Positions 30,176 to 39,487 of a DNA stretch of 64,000 nt are shown here, piece by piece. How positions within the stretch are numbered: the first letter of the stretch is position 1; each line of letters begins with the position of its first letter. The translations under genes were made by a program, and so were the position numbers. The notes beneath the pieces were generated by a model. The model was not told the origin of the DNA. It saw only the letters and a list, made by a program, of their open reading frames with translations, and did not search any database. The DNA lies in NCBI RefSeq assembly GCF_030504985.1, contig NZ_JASERU010000012.1, forward strand, positions 53,977 to 117,976, given 5' to 3'. Origin of the DNA: Fulvimonas sp. R45. GTDB lineage: Bacteria > Pseudomonadota > Gammaproteobacteria > Xanthomonadales > Rhodanobacteraceae.

Positions 30176-31180
30176 TCAAGACGTCCGTCGCACCGAATAG
30201 TCCGCCAGCACCGCCAACGCGTCCCGCCACGGCGAAGGCGCCAACCCGGCGAGCGCCTCGTGGGCGGCGGCGGCATGCGCCTCGGCGCGGGCGCGGGTGC
30301 GTTCCAGCGCGCCGGAGTCACGGATGGCGGCGACGATGCGGTCCAGCGAGTCCAGCCCGCCGTGCTCGATGGCATGGCGCAGCGAGGCGGCCTGTTCCGC
30401 ATCGGCGGCCTGCAGCGCGTAGATCAGCGGCAGGGTCGGCTTGCCCTCGGCCAGGTCGTCGCCGATGTTCTTGCCCAGCGTGCCCGCGTCGGAGACGTAG
30501 TCGAGCAGGTCGTCGGCGATCTGGAACGCATACCCAAGTTCCATGCCGTAGCGGCGCAGCGCCGCCACCTGTTGCGCCGGCAGGCCGCCGAGCAGGCCGC
30601 CCAGTTCGGTGGCGGCGGCGAACAGCACCGCGGTCTTGCGCTCGATCACCGCGAGGTAGGCGGCTTCGTCCACGTCGGCGTTGCCGATGTTGAGCAGCTG
30701 CAGCACCTCGCCCTCGGCGATGGTGTTGGTGGTGTCGGCCAGGATGCGCATGATGCGCATGTCGTCCAGTTCCACCATCAGCTGGAACGAGCGCGAGTAG
30801 AGGAAGTCGCCCACCAGCACGCTGGCGGCGTTGCCCCACAGCGCGTTGGCGGTCTGGCGGCCGCGGCGCAGGTCCGATTCGTCCACCACGTCGTCGTGCA
30901 GCAGGGTGGAGGTGTGGATGAACTCGATGATCGCGGCCAGCTTCACGTGCTGCCCACCCGCGTAGCCGGCCGCGCCGGCGGCCAGCACGTGCAGCATCGG
31001 GCGCAACCGCTTGCCGCCGCCGGCGATGATGTGCTCGGCGATCTGGTTGATCAGCACCACGTCCGAGGCCAGACGCGTGCGGATCAGCGCGTCGACGGCG
31101 CGCATGTCGGCGGCGGCGAGCTCGCGCACGGCGGCGAAGTCGCGAGGCGTTTCCGGGACGTGTTTGGCGGGCGAGCTCAT
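30176..31180 (-). CDS. ispB: All-trans polyprenyl (octaprenyl) diphosphate synthase
   Basis: The enzyme builds the long isoprenoid side chain of ubiquinone from farnesyl and isopentenyl diphosphates. The 334-residue protein has the first aspartate-rich motif DDVVD at 96-100 with downstream RRG, the second DDLLDYVSD, and GGGKRLRPML near 54-64. Small residues precede the first motif, as in synthases of long chains. I chose the ATG at 31180 (MSSPAK...), which fits family length; a longer frame reaches 31228. It converges towards the dienelactone hydrolase gene and diverges from ssb. Confidence 0.95.
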   Translation of the reverse strand: MSSPAKHVPETPRDFAAVRELAAADMRAVDALIRTRLASDVVLINQIAEHIIAGGGKRLRPMLHVLAAGAAGYAGGQHVKLAAIIEFIHTSTLLHDDVVDESDLRRGRQTANALWGNAASVLVGDFLYSRSFQLMVELDDMRIMRILADTTNTIAEGEVLQLLNIGNADVDEAAYLAVIERKTAVLFAAATELGGLLGGLPAQQVAALRRYGMELGYAFQIADDLLDYVSDAGTLGKNIGDDLAEGKPTLPLIYALQAADAEQAASLRHAIEHGGLDSLDRIVAAIRDSGALERTRARAEAHAAAAHEALAGLAPSPWRDALAVLADYSVRRTS

Positions 31181-31306
31181 GGGGAACCTGACGGGGCGTG
31201 AAGCGCGATTATAGGGGCTCGGCCGCATGCGGCGGCCAGAGGCCCGTCGCGGGGCGTCGGCATCCGCCTACATCCCCTGGGGGCGCGGCGGGCGGCAGGG
31301 GCGTGC

Positions 31307-31312
31307 TAGCAT
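31307..31312 (+). promoter_or_regulatory. Possible extended -10 promoter of ssb
   Basis: TAGCAT preceded by TGC fits an extended -10 box, 39 bases before the ssb ATG; no convincing -35 box is seen. Confidence 0.35.
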
Positions 31313-31351
31313 CCCGGTCCGTGTTTCAGTGCATCCAGCAAGGGCAATCCC

Positions 31352-31876
31352 ATGGCACGTGGAGTCAACAAAGTCATCCTCGTCGGCAACCTCGGCGCCG
31401 ACCCCGAAGTGCGCTACAGCGCCGGCGGCACCGCCATCGCCAGCCTGCGCATCGCCACCTCCGAGTCGTGGATGGACAAGCAGAGCGGCGAGCGCCAGGA
31501 ACGCACCGAATGGCACCGCGTGAAGCTGTTCGGCCGCCTGGCCGAGATCGCCGGCGAGTACCTGAAGAAGGGCCGGCAGGTCTACATCGAGGGCTCGCTG
31601 CGCACCGACAAGTACACCGGCCAGGATGGCGTCGAGCGCTACAGCACCGACATCGTGGCCAACGAGATGCAGATGCTCGGCGGCGGCAGCGAGGGCGGCG
31701 GCGGTGGCGGCGGCGGCTTCCAGCGCGAGCGCCCGCAGGGCGGCCAGCGCCAGGGCGGCGGCAACTATGGCGGGGGCGGTGGCGGCAATTACGGCGGCGC
31801 ACCGCAGCAGCGCCAGTCCGCGCCGCCGCCGGCCGACAACGGCGGCGGTTTCGAGGACGACGACATTCCGTTCTAG
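31352..31876 (+). CDS. ssb: SSB, single-stranded DNA-binding protein
   Basis: SSB covers single-stranded DNA during replication and repair. The 174-residue protein has the OB fold (about 1-110, from [19 protein letters not shown] to [12 protein letters not shown]), a Gly/Gln-rich disordered linker and the acidic tail EDDDIPF that binds partner proteins. Length and layout are typical of proteobacteria. Here it diverges from the polyprenyl synthase gene and no uvrA lies next to it in the window. Confidence 0.98.
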   Translation: MARGVNKVILVGNLGADPEVRYSAGGTAIASLRIATSESWMDKQSGERQERTEWHRVKLFGRLAEIAGEYLKKGRQVYIEGSLRTDKYTGQDGVERYSTDIVANEMQMLGGGSEGGGGGGGGFQRERPQGGQRQGGGNYGGGGGGNYGGAPQQRQSAPPPADNGGGFEDDDIPF

Positions 31877-31902
31877 GACGCCGCTTCCGCGCGACGACGA
31901 CA

Positions 31903-31926
31903 CAAGGCCCGCTTCGGCGGGCCTTG
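31903..31926 (+). terminator. Probable terminator of ssb
   Basis: CAAGGCCCGC and GCGGGCCTTG form a perfect 10-base stem with a stable TTCG loop, 27 bases after the ssb stop. The following T run is poor (CGCGTTTCC), so termination strength is uncertain. Confidence 0.65.
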
Positions 31927-32118
31927 CGCGTTTCCGCCTGCCGTGACGCGACGGCGACGCCGGCCGCACGAAGCATGCACGCGGGCGCCGCCCAAGATGG
32001 GGCTCCCTGGACACACGGAGACCCATCGTGACCCGCCATCGCGCACCGTCGTCGATTCTCGCCGGCACGCCTGCGTCCACCGGGACGTGCCTTGCCGGTG
32101 CCCGTCCACCCGCCGGTC

Positions 32119-33228
32119 ATGCGCGCAGCCGCTGATCCCGCCATCGCCGCGGTGCGCGCCCGGGCCTACACCATTCCCACGGATGCGCCCGAGGCCGACG
32201 GCAGCTTCCGCTGGACTTCGACCACGCTGGTGCTGGTGGAGGTCGAGGCGGGCGGCGCGACCGGCCTGGGCTACACCTACGCGGACGCGGCGGCGGCGAC
32301 GCTGGTGCGCGACGCGCTGGCGGACGCCTTGCTGCAGCAGGATCCCTGGCCCACTGGCGAACTGTGGCTGCGCATGCAGCAGCGCGTGCGCAACCTTGGA
32401 CGCGAAGGACTGGCGGCCACCGCGATCTCCGCCGTGGATTGCGCGCTGTGGGACCTCAAGGCGCGGCTGCTCGGCGTGCCGCTGGCGCGCCTGCTCGGTG
32501 CGGTGCGCCAGCGCGTGCCGATCTACGGCAGCGGTGGCTTCACCAGCTACGACGAGGCGCAATTGCGCGGACAGCTCGCGGGCTGGGTGCATCGCGACGG
32601 CTGCCGCTGGGTGAAGATGAAGGCGGGCAGCGCGCCGGCGGAAGACCCGCGCCGCGTGCACCACGCGCGCGATGCCATCGGCGCGCAGGCCGGCCTGTTC
32701 GTGGACGCCAACGGCGCGCTCGACGCCCGCCAGGCGCTGCGCTGCGCCGAGGCGTTCGCGCGCGAGGACGTGGGCTGGTTCGAGGAGCCGGTGAGTTCGG
32801 ACGACCTCGCCGGCCTGCGCCTGCTGCGCGCGCGCGGACCGGCCGGCATGGAGATCGCCGCCGGCGAATACGTCTACACGCTGGACGACGCCCGCCGCCT
32901 GCTCGAGGCCGGCGCGGTGGACGTGCTGCAGGCGGACGTCAGCCGCTGCGGCGGGATCACCGGCTTCCTGCGCATCGCCGCGCTGGCGCAGGCCTTCCAC
33001 GTGCCGCTGTCAGGACACTGCGCGCCGGCGCTGCACCTGCATGCGGCGCTGGCCGCGCCGGGCCTGCGCCATCTCGAGTGGTTCCACGACCACGTGCGCA
33101 TCGAGGCGATGCTGTTCGACGGCGCGCCGCATCCCGAAGCGGGCTTCATCGCGGCGGATCCCGCCTGCCCGGGCTGCGGCCTGGTGTTCCGGCAGCGCGA
33201 CGCCGAACGCTACGCGGTGGCGGCCTGA
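32119..33228 (+). CDS. Enolase-superfamily enzyme (mandelate racemase type), probable sugar-acid dehydratase
   Basis: The 369-residue protein (from ATG 32119; an upstream TTG at 32092 is possible) has an N-terminal capping domain and a barrel with the expected residues. These are Lys166 and Lys168 in WVKMKAG, metal ligands Asp196 (VDANG) and Glu222 (FEEP) with Glu250, and the Asp273-His300 pair (QADVSRCGG, SGHCAP). The KxK plus His-Asp set marks the mandelate-racemase subgroup, in which many members dehydrate aldonic acids. The exact substrate is not deducible. It heads a string of five closely coupled genes including a gluconate-dehydrogenase-like pair, which supports a sugar-acid role. Confidence 0.85.
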   Translation: MRAAADPAIAAVRARAYTIPTDAPEADGSFRWTSTTLVLVEVEAGGATGLGYTYADAAAATLVRDALADALLQQDPWPTGELWLRMQQRVRNLGREGLAATAISAVDCALWDLKARLLGVPLARLLGAVRQRVPIYGSGGFTSYDEAQLRGQLAGWVHRDGCRWVKMKAGSAPAEDPRRVHHARDAIGAQAGLFVDANGALDARQALRCAEAFAREDVGWFEEPVSSDDLAGLRLLRARGPAGMEIAAGEYVYTLDDARRLLEAGAVDVLQADVSRCGGITGFLRIAALAQAFHVPLSGHCAPALHLHAALAAPGLRHLEWFHDHVRIEAMLFDGAPHPEAGFIAADPACPGCGLVFRQRDAERYAVAA

Positions 33229-33229
33229 G

Positions 33230-34153
33230 ATGGGCACGCACAGCGGACACGGGCGACTCGGCGCCGGCGTCACCGCGGGCGTGGCCGGCCTGGCGCTGGC
33301 GGCGTGGCTGTCGGGGCGGCGCGCCGCGCGCGGCACGGCGTCGACCGAACCGGTGCGCGCCGCGCGCGCCTGCCACCGCAGCTCGGCGCTGCTGGCCGGC
33401 TCGGTGCTGGCCGACAGCGCGATGGAGCACGAGCGCGGCGCCTATGCGAATCCGGCGATGTACGTGCCGCCGCTGATGGCCGCGCTGGTGCTGCTGGCCG
33501 GCGCGCACGGCGGCGGCGATGCGCGGCCGCAGCGGCACCGCGTGCGCCACGCGGTCTACGGCGGCGCGATGGCCACCGGCGTCGCCGGCACCGGCTTCCA
33601 CCTCTACAACATCCTCAAGCGGCCGGGGCGCTGGTCGTGGCACAACCTGTTCCATGCCGCGCCGCTGGGCGCGCCGATGGCGCTGCTGCTGGCCGGCGGG
33701 CTGGGCCTGGCCGCCGAGCGCGTGCGGCACGGACGCACCCGCGTCCCGCGCCTGCTGGGCCGGCCGGCAGGACAGGCGCTGGGCCTGCTGGTCGGCGCGG
33801 GCCTGCTCGGCACCACCGGCGAGGCGGCGCTGCTGCATTTCCGCGGCGCGTTCCAGCATCGCGCGATGGTCTTGCCGGTGAGCCTGCCGCCGCTGGCCGC
33901 CGCCGCGCTGCTGCACGCCGCCGTGGCGCCGCCCACGCGGCGTCCGCTGGCGCGATGGCTGTTGCGGCTGGTGCGCCTGCTGGGCTGGCTGGGCATGGCC
34001 TTCCACACGCGCGGCATCGCGCGCCGCCAGGGCGGCTGGCGCAACTGGAGCCAGAACCTGTTCGCCGGCCCGCCGCTGCCCGCGCCGCCCAGCTTCTCCG
34101 CACTGGCGGTGGCGGGCCTGGCCGCGCTGCGCCTGCGGGAGAAGCGCGCATGA
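33230..34153 (+). CDS. Polytopic membrane protein of unknown function
   Basis: 307 residues with roughly six hydrophobic segments (about 9-27, 60-82, 98-116, 133-155, 175-195, 208-228) and a soluble basic tail. Histidine-bearing segments (GFHLYNILKRPGRWSWHNLFHAAPLG) suggest a possible haem or metal site but this is only an impression. I do not recognise a family. It starts 1 base after the dehydratase stop and overlaps the next gene by 4 bases, so it belongs to the sugar-oxidation operon and might be a membrane anchor or electron acceptor. Confidence 0.7.
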   Translation: MGTHSGHGRLGAGVTAGVAGLALAAWLSGRRAARGTASTEPVRAARACHRSSALLAGSVLADSAMEHERGAYANPAMYVPPLMAALVLLAGAHGGGDARPQRHRVRHAVYGGAMATGVAGTGFHLYNILKRPGRWSWHNLFHAAPLGAPMALLLAGGLGLAAERVRHGRTRVPRLLGRPAGQALGLLVGAGLLGTTGEAALLHFRGAFQHRAMVLPVSLPPLAAAALLHAAVAPPTRRPLARWLLRLVRLLGWLGMAFHTRGIARRQGGWRNWSQNLFAGPPLPAPPSFSALAVAGLAALRLREKRA

Positions 34154-34800
34154 GCGCCGACACGCGCTACCGGGGCTACGACGTGCTGGACAAGCGCGAC
34201 ACGCCGTCCTGGGACGCGGTCACCCGCGCGGTGATCGACGAGCGCCTGACCGCCGCGGACCATCTGCCGCAGGTGGCGACCGGCGCGGCCTGGCGCGTGC
34301 TGCGCGCGCTGTGCACCTGCATCGTGCCGCAGCCGGCCGATCGGCCGGCGGTGCCACTGGCGGCCTTGCTCGACCGCCGGCTCGCCGCCAACCGCGGCGA
34401 CGGTTTCCGCGATGCGCGCCTGCCGCCGCTGCGCGAGGCGTGGCGCATCGGCCTCGACGCGCTGGACGCGGAAAGCCGCCACGGCCATGGCCGCGGCTTC
34501 GCCGACCTCGACGACGAGGCACGCATCGACCTGCTGCACCGGGTGCAGCACGGCGCCTGCGCGGACCCGGCCTGGCGCGGCATGCCGCCGGCGCTGTTCT
34601 TCTCCCATCGCGTGCTGCCGGACCTGCTCAGCGCCTACTACGCGCACCCGCAGGCCTGGAGCGAGATCGGTTTCGGCGGCCCGGCCAACCCGCGCGGCTA
34701 CGTGCGCATGGTCGCCAACCGGCGCGACCCGTGGGAACCGGTGGAGGCGCGGCCCGGCGAGGAGGCGCGCGCGTACCGGGAGAACCGCCGTGTGCGCTGA
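34150..34800 (+). CDS. Gluconate 2-dehydrogenase subunit 3 family protein
   Basis: 216 residues with the family stretch LDKRDTPSWDAVTRAVIDERL near the N-terminus and FFSHRVLPDLLSAYYAHPQAWSEIGFGGPANPRGY near the end. In known systems this small subunit partners a GMC-type catalytic subunit in periplasmic sugar dehydrogenases and usually has a Tat signal; none is visible here. The 3' end overlaps the GMC gene by 11 bases, which fits a two-subunit complex. Confidence 0.85.
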   Translation: MSADTRYRGYDVLDKRDTPSWDAVTRAVIDERLTAADHLPQVATGAAWRVLRALCTCIVPQPADRPAVPLAALLDRRLAANRGDGFRDARLPPLREAWRIGLDALDAESRHGHGRGFADLDDEARIDLLHRVQHGACADPAWRGMPPALFFSHRVLPDLLSAYYAHPQAWSEIGFGGPANPRGYVRMVANRRDPWEPVEARPGEEARAYRENRRVR

Positions 34801-36433
34801 CGCGCGCGAACGACCGCGCGGCGCGCATGGCCGCGCGCCCGACGTGTTCCGCCGCGGCGGCTGGGTGCCGATGCGCGAGTACGACGACCGCGACGCGGTG
34901 GATTTCGCCATCGTCGGCACCGGCGCCGGCGGCGCCACGCTGGCCTGCCGGCTGGCCGAGCTGGGCTTCCGCGTGGTGGCGTTCGACGCCGGCGCGTGGT
35001 GGCGGCCGCTGGAGGAATTCGCCTCCGACGAGGAACACCAGGCCAAGCTGTACTGGACCGACGACCGCCTCTGCGACGGCGCCGACCCGGTGCGCCTGGG
35101 CAGCAACAACAGCGGCAAGGCGGTGGGCGGCAGCACGGTGCACTTCGCGATGGTGTCGCTGCGCTTCCGGCCGGAGTGGTTCAAGGCGCGCAGCCAGCTC
35201 GGCTACGGCGCCGACTGGCCGCTGGACTGGCGCGAGATGTGGCGCTACTACGCGCGGGTCGAGCGCGCGCTGCGCATCGCCGGGCCGGTGCGCTACCCGT
35301 GGGGGCCGCACCGCGGTCGCTATCCGTACCGCGCGCACGAACTGAACGAGGCGGCGCTGGTGCTGGCGCGCGGCGCCGAGGCGCTGGGCATCCGCTGGAC
35401 GCCGACGCCGCTGGCCACGCTGTCGGCGCCGCGCGGGCCGGCGCATCCCTGCGTGTACCGCGGCTTCTGTGTGTCCGGCTGCGCCACCAACGCCAAGCAG
35501 AGCGCGCTGGTGACCTGGATCCCGCGCGCGCTGGCGGCCGGTGCGGAGATCCGCGACCTCGCCATGGTCGGCCGCGTCGCCGTGGACGGCGCCGACCGCG
35601 CCACCGGCGTGGAATACCTGCGCGAAGGCCGCTGGCGCTTCCAGCGCGCGCGCAACGTGGTGGTCGCCGGCTACGCGGTGGAGACGCCGCGGCTGTTGCT
35701 GCTGTCCGCCACCGGCCGCCATCCGCAGGGGCTGGCGAACAGCTCGGGGCTGCTCGGGCGCTACTTCACCGTGCACGCCAACCAGGCGGTGTGGGGCACC
35801 ATGGACGACGAGATCCGCAGCTACAAGGGCCCGCCCTCGCTGGCGATCACCGAGCACTGGAACTACGCCGACGAGGGCAAGGATTTCTTCGGCGGCTACT
35901 GCTACATGAGCCAGGGGCCGCTGCCGGTGGTGTGGGCGGTCACCCAGGGCGGGCGCGGCCTGTGGGGCAAGCCGCTGCGCGCGGAGATGCAGAAGTACAA
36001 CCACCAGGCCGGCCTGAAGATCGTGGGCGAGACGCTGCCGCAGGCGGACAACCGCGTCACCCTGGCTGACACGAAGGACGCGTACGGCCTGCCGGTGGCG
36101 CGCGTCACCCACGCGTATTGCGACAACGACCGCCGCCTGATCGCGCACTCGATGGACTTCATGTCGCGCGCGCTGGCCGCCGCCGGCGCGCGCGACCTCT
36201 GGCGCGAGACCGACGACACCTGCCACATGGCCGGCACCGCGCGCATGGGCGACGACCCGCACTGCAGCGTGGTGGACGCCGACTGCCGCAGCTGGGACAT
36301 CCGCAACCTGTGGATCTGCGACGGCTCGGTGTTCCCCACCGTGGGCGGCGTCAACCCGTCGCTGACCATCCAGGCGCTGGCGCTGCGTACCGCCGACCGC
36401 ATCGCGGCGCTGGCCGGGCGGGGCGAGCTGTGA
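34790..36433 (+). CDS. GMC family FAD-dependent oxidoreductase
   Basis: 547 residues from GTG 34790, chosen because GGGAGA lies 6 bases before it; a later ATG at MREYDDRD is possible. The FAD loop is VGTGAGGATLACRLAELG (42-59). The GMC active-site histidine is in DTCHMAGTARMG, and the C-terminal GGVNPSLTIQALALRTAD is typical. Enzymes of this type oxidise sugars or polyols such as gluconate or sorbitol. The cysteine-containing stretch YRGFCVSGCATNAKQS also occurs in gluconate-dehydrogenase-type members. No signal peptide is visible. Coupled to the subunit-3-like gene and to the GH15 gene. Confidence 0.88.
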   Translation: MCADARERPRGAHGRAPDVFRRGGWVPMREYDDRDAVDFAIVGTGAGGATLACRLAELGFRVVAFDAGAWWRPLEEFASDEEHQAKLYWTDDRLCDGADPVRLGSNNSGKAVGGSTVHFAMVSLRFRPEWFKARSQLGYGADWPLDWREMWRYYARVERALRIAGPVRYPWGPHRGRYPYRAHELNEAALVLARGAEALGIRWTPTPLATLSAPRGPAHPCVYRGFCVSGCATNAKQSALVTWIPRALAAGAEIRDLAMVGRVAVDGADRATGVEYLREGRWRFQRARNVVVAGYAVETPRLLLLSATGRHPQGLANSSGLLGRYFTVHANQAVWGTMDDEIRSYKGPPSLAITEHWNYADEGKDFFGGYCYMSQGPLPVVWAVTQGGRGLWGKPLRAEMQKYNHQAGLKIVGETLPQADNRVTLADTKDAYGLPVARVTHAYCDNDRRLIAHSMDFMSRALAAAGARDLWRETDDTCHMAGTARMGDDPHCSVVDADCRSWDIRNLWICDGSVFPTVGGVNPSLTIQALALRTADRIAALAGRGEL

Positions 36434-38340
36434 GCCGCGCCGGCAGCGCCAGCGGCGGGCACGCCATCGAGGACTACGCCGCGGTGGGCGACTGTCACGG
36501 CGTCGCGCTGGTCGCCCGCGGCCGCGTCGACTGGTGCGCGCTCACCGCCATCGACGAGGCGCCGGTGTGCCTGCGCCTGCTGGACGAACGGCGCGGCGGC
36601 TACCTCGACACGCGCCCCACGCGGCCCTTCGACGCGCAGCGGCACTACCTGTCCGACAGCAACGTGCTGCGCACCGAGCTGTCCACCGCGGACGGCACGC
36701 TGGCCTGCACCGACTTCATGCCGATGGGCCGTCACCCGCAGGCGGCCCAGGAGGACACGGTGCACATCGTGGCGCCGCACTGGCTGGTGCGCATCGTCGA
36801 GGCGGTGCGCGGCGAGGTGGAGTTCGCGCTGGCGTTCGAGCCCAGCGTGGACTGGGCGCGGCATCCGGCGGAACTCGGCGGGCACGAGCACGGCGTGGCA
36901 TGGCAAGGCGGCGCGCTGCTCTGCGACCGGCCGCTGCAGGTGCGCGACGGCGTGGCCGGGGGCGTGTTCCACCTGCGCGAAGGCGAGCGCATGACGTTGG
37001 TCCTGGCCCCGCGCCTGCCGCCCGATCCGGCGCGCGTGCTGGCCAGCGCGCCGCGCCTGTGCGCCATCACCCGGGCCTGGTGGGAAGCGTGGAGCGCCAG
37101 GAGCTGCTACGCCGGCCGCTACCCCGGCGCGGTGAAGCGCAGCGCGCTGGCGCTGAAGCTGCTGGCCTACGCGCCCACCGGCGCGATCGCGGCGGCCGCC
37201 ACCACCTCGCTGCCGGAGATCACCGACGGCGCGTACAACTGGGACTACCGGTTGTGCTGGATCCGCGACGCCACCCTCACCCTGTTCGCGCTGGCCGCGC
37301 TCGGCTACCACGACGAGGCCGAGCGCTTCTCCGAGTTCCTGTTCCACCACGCCACCGGCGACATCTTCCCGACCCAGATCCTGTACGGCCTGCGCGGCGA
37401 GCGCGAGCTGACCGAGCGCGAGCTGCCGTGGCTGCAAGGTTGGCGCGGCAATGCGCCGGTGCGTGCCGGCAACGCCGCCTACCGCCAGCGCCAGTTCGAC
37501 GTCTACGGCGAGATGATGGACTGGATGTTGCTGCGCCACGCGCTGGGCTCGACGCTGGACAACGCGCAGGCCGCGCTGCTGCGCCGCACCGCCGACTTCG
37601 TGGCCGCGCACTGGCGCGACCCCGGTCACAGCTTCTGGGAGATCCGCGGCACGCCGCGCCACTACGTGTACGGCATGCTGATGTGCTGGGTGGCGCTGGA
37701 CCGCGCGCAGTCCCTGCTGCGCACGCGCGACTACGAGCCGGTGATGAGCGCGATCGTGGACGAGATCGAGCGCTGCGGCGTCTCCGCGCACGGCTGCTTG
37801 CGCCAGCGCTTCGGCAGCGACGACGCCGACGCGGTGACGCTGCGCGCGGCGATGGTGGACCTGCCGCTGACCTCGCGTTGCCTCGAGGCCACCATCGACG
37901 AGGTGGTGCGCCAGCTCGACACCCCGCGCGGCCTTCACCGCTACCGTGGCCTGCGCGGACAGGAGGGCCTGTTCGTGGCCTGCGGCTTCTGGCTGGTCGA
38001 CGCGCTGCTGGTGGCCGGCCGCGAGGACGAGGCGCGCGAACGCTTCGAGCGCATGCTGGCGCAGGCCAACGACGTGGGCCTGTTCGCCGAGGAGATCGAT
38101 CCCGGCAGCGGCGCCTTCCTCGGCAACATGCCGCAGGCGCTCTCGCACCTCGGCCTGATCCACAGCGCCACGCTGCTGGAGATCGCCGAGCGCAAGGGCA
38201 CCGGCGCGCTGCACGGCACGCATGCGCACCGCCTGCACCACGCGCTGGACGTGATGGACGCAGGACAGCGCGATCCCTCGCGCGAGCGCGCGCGCGACCG
38301 CGAGGCGGTACTGGACCTGGCGGAGCTCGGGCTGGGCTGA
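36430..38340 (+). CDS. Glycoside hydrolase family 15 protein (glucoamylase/trehalase type)
   Basis: 636 residues from GTG 36430, overlapping the GMC stop as GTGA. An N-terminal beta-sandwich domain (about 10-210, HAIEDYAAVGDCHGVALV) is followed by an (alpha/alpha)6 barrel with NWDYR at 270-274 and WIRD at 277-280. Candidate catalytic glutamates are in WEIRGTPRHY and LFAEEIDPGSG. No signal peptide, so action is probably on cytoplasmic glucans or trehalose. As last gene of the five-gene string it could feed glucose to the oxidative enzymes upstream. A REP pair follows. Confidence 0.88.
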   Translation: MSRAGSASGGHAIEDYAAVGDCHGVALVARGRVDWCALTAIDEAPVCLRLLDERRGGYLDTRPTRPFDAQRHYLSDSNVLRTELSTADGTLACTDFMPMGRHPQAAQEDTVHIVAPHWLVRIVEAVRGEVEFALAFEPSVDWARHPAELGGHEHGVAWQGGALLCDRPLQVRDGVAGGVFHLREGERMTLVLAPRLPPDPARVLASAPRLCAITRAWWEAWSARSCYAGRYPGAVKRSALALKLLAYAPTGAIAAAATTSLPEITDGAYNWDYRLCWIRDATLTLFALAALGYHDEAERFSEFLFHHATGDIFPTQILYGLRGERELTERELPWLQGWRGNAPVRAGNAAYRQRQFDVYGEMMDWMLLRHALGSTLDNAQAALLRRTADFVAAHWRDPGHSFWEIRGTPRHYVYGMLMCWVALDRAQSLLRTRDYEPVMSAIVDEIERCGVSAHGCLRQRFGSDDADAVTLRAAMVDLPLTSRCLEATIDEVVRQLDTPRGLHRYRGLRGQEGLFVACGFWLVDALLVAGREDEARERFERMLAQANDVGLFAEEIDPGSGAFLGNMPQALSHLGLIHSATLLEIAERKGTGALHGTHAHRLHHALDVMDAGQRDPSRERARDREAVLDLAELGLG

Positions 38341-38349
38341 TGCCAAAGC

Positions 38350-38464
38350 CCCTCTCCCGCTTGCGGGAGAGGGATTGGGGAGAGGGCACGGCAGTGCCGT
38401 TGCACCTCGCTCCGCCCGGCCCCTCTCCCGGCTGCCGCCACCCTCTCCCACGAGTGGGAGAGGG
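38350..38464. repeat. REP-like repeat pair between GH15 and SDR genes
   Basis: Unit one: CCCTCTCCCGC, TT, complement (38350-38373), 10 bases after the GH15 stop. Unit two: CCCTCTCCCA, CGAG, complement (38441-38464), 7 bases from the SDR stop. The pair fills the whole gap between the converging genes and may end transcripts from both sides. Confidence 0.8.
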
Positions 38465-38470
38465 GTTCGC

Positions 38471-39487
38471 TCAGTGATGTTGCGGGCGTTGGCGGCGCGC
38501 GCGTCGCCACAGGCACAGCGCCAGCATCGCGCCGGCTGTCTTGACCAGCGTGTCGCGGTGCGAGCACAGCCACCACTGCAGGCTGTCGCCGCGCGAGCGG
38601 TCGTCGAAGCGGCCGTGCGTACCGAGGTCGGCCTGTACCGCGTGGAACAGGTTGTCGGGGCGGTCGGGCGGCAGCGGCTGGTCGTCCATCTGGCCGGCGT
38701 AGCCCAGCCGCACCAGCAGGCGGTCGGCCAGGCTGGGGCACAGCTTGTTGCCGAGGATCGCCTTCACGGCGGGAAAGCCCACGCAGACCTCGCGCCGGCG
38801 GTGGTGCGCGGCCCAGTGGATGGCGCGCGCCGCCAGCTCGGGCTGGAATATCGGTGGCACCGGCTGCGGCCGCCGCGGCAGCCGGCAGCGCGCCCACTCG
38901 AACTGCGGCGTGTTGAAGGCAGACAGCTGCACCATGGTCACGTGCACGCGACTGCGCTCGTGCATCAGCTCCACCCGCAGCGCGTCGGTGAAGCCGCGGA
39001 TGGCGAACTTCGCGCCGCAGTAGGCGGACTGCAGCGGGATCGCGCGGTACGCCAGCGCCGAGCCCACCTGCACGATGCAGCCGCGCTCGCGCGGGCGCAT
39101 GCGGCGCAGCGCGCTCATGCTGCCGTGCACGGTGCCAAGGTAGGTCACCTCGGTGGCGCGACGGAATTCGCCGGCATCGATCTCGCCGACCGGGGCGAAC
39201 ACGGTGGCCATCGCCGCATTGATCCAGACGTCGATCGGGCCCAGCTCGCGTTCGATGCGCCCGGCCGCGTCCTCCACCTGCGCGGCGTCGGCCACGTCCA
39301 CCGCGCAGGGCAGCGCGCGGCCGCCGAGCGCGCGCACCTCGGCGGCGGCGGCGTCCAGCGCCGGGCTGGCGCGCGCCAGCAGCGCCACCGCGGCGCCATC
39401 GCGGGCGAAGCGCTGTGCCACCGCGCGGCCCACGCCGGCCGAGGCGCCGGTGACCACCACCACGTCCGGCCGGCGCGCGCGCCTCAT
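38471..39487 (-). CDS. SDR family oxidoreductase with C-terminal hydrophobic tail
   Basis: 338 residues. Classical short-chain dehydrogenase core: NAD(P) loop TGASAGVG (14-21), active-site stretch VQVGSALAYRAIPLQSAYCGAK with the Tyr and Lys. The C-terminal 100 residues exceed the usual SDR length and end in a hydrophobic segment (TLVKTAGAMLALCLW) and a basic tail, suggesting membrane attachment. The gene overlaps the ASRT-family gene before it by 4 bases. Substrate unknown. Confidence 0.85.
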   Translation of the reverse strand: MRRARRPDVVVVTGASAGVGRAVAQRFARDGAAVALLARASPALDAAAAEVRALGGRALPCAVDVADAAQVEDAAGRIERELGPIDVWINAAMATVFAPVGEIDAGEFRRATEVTYLGTVHGSMSALRRMRPRERGCIVQVGSALAYRAIPLQSAYCGAKFAIRGFTDALRVELMHERSRVHVTMVQLSAFNTPQFEWARCRLPRRPQPVPPIFQPELAARAIHWAAHHRRREVCVGFPAVKAILGNKLCPSLADRLLVRLGYAGQMDDQPLPPDRPDNLFHAVQADLGTHGRFDDRSRGDSLQWWLCSHRDTLVKTAGAMLALCLWRRARRQRPQHH

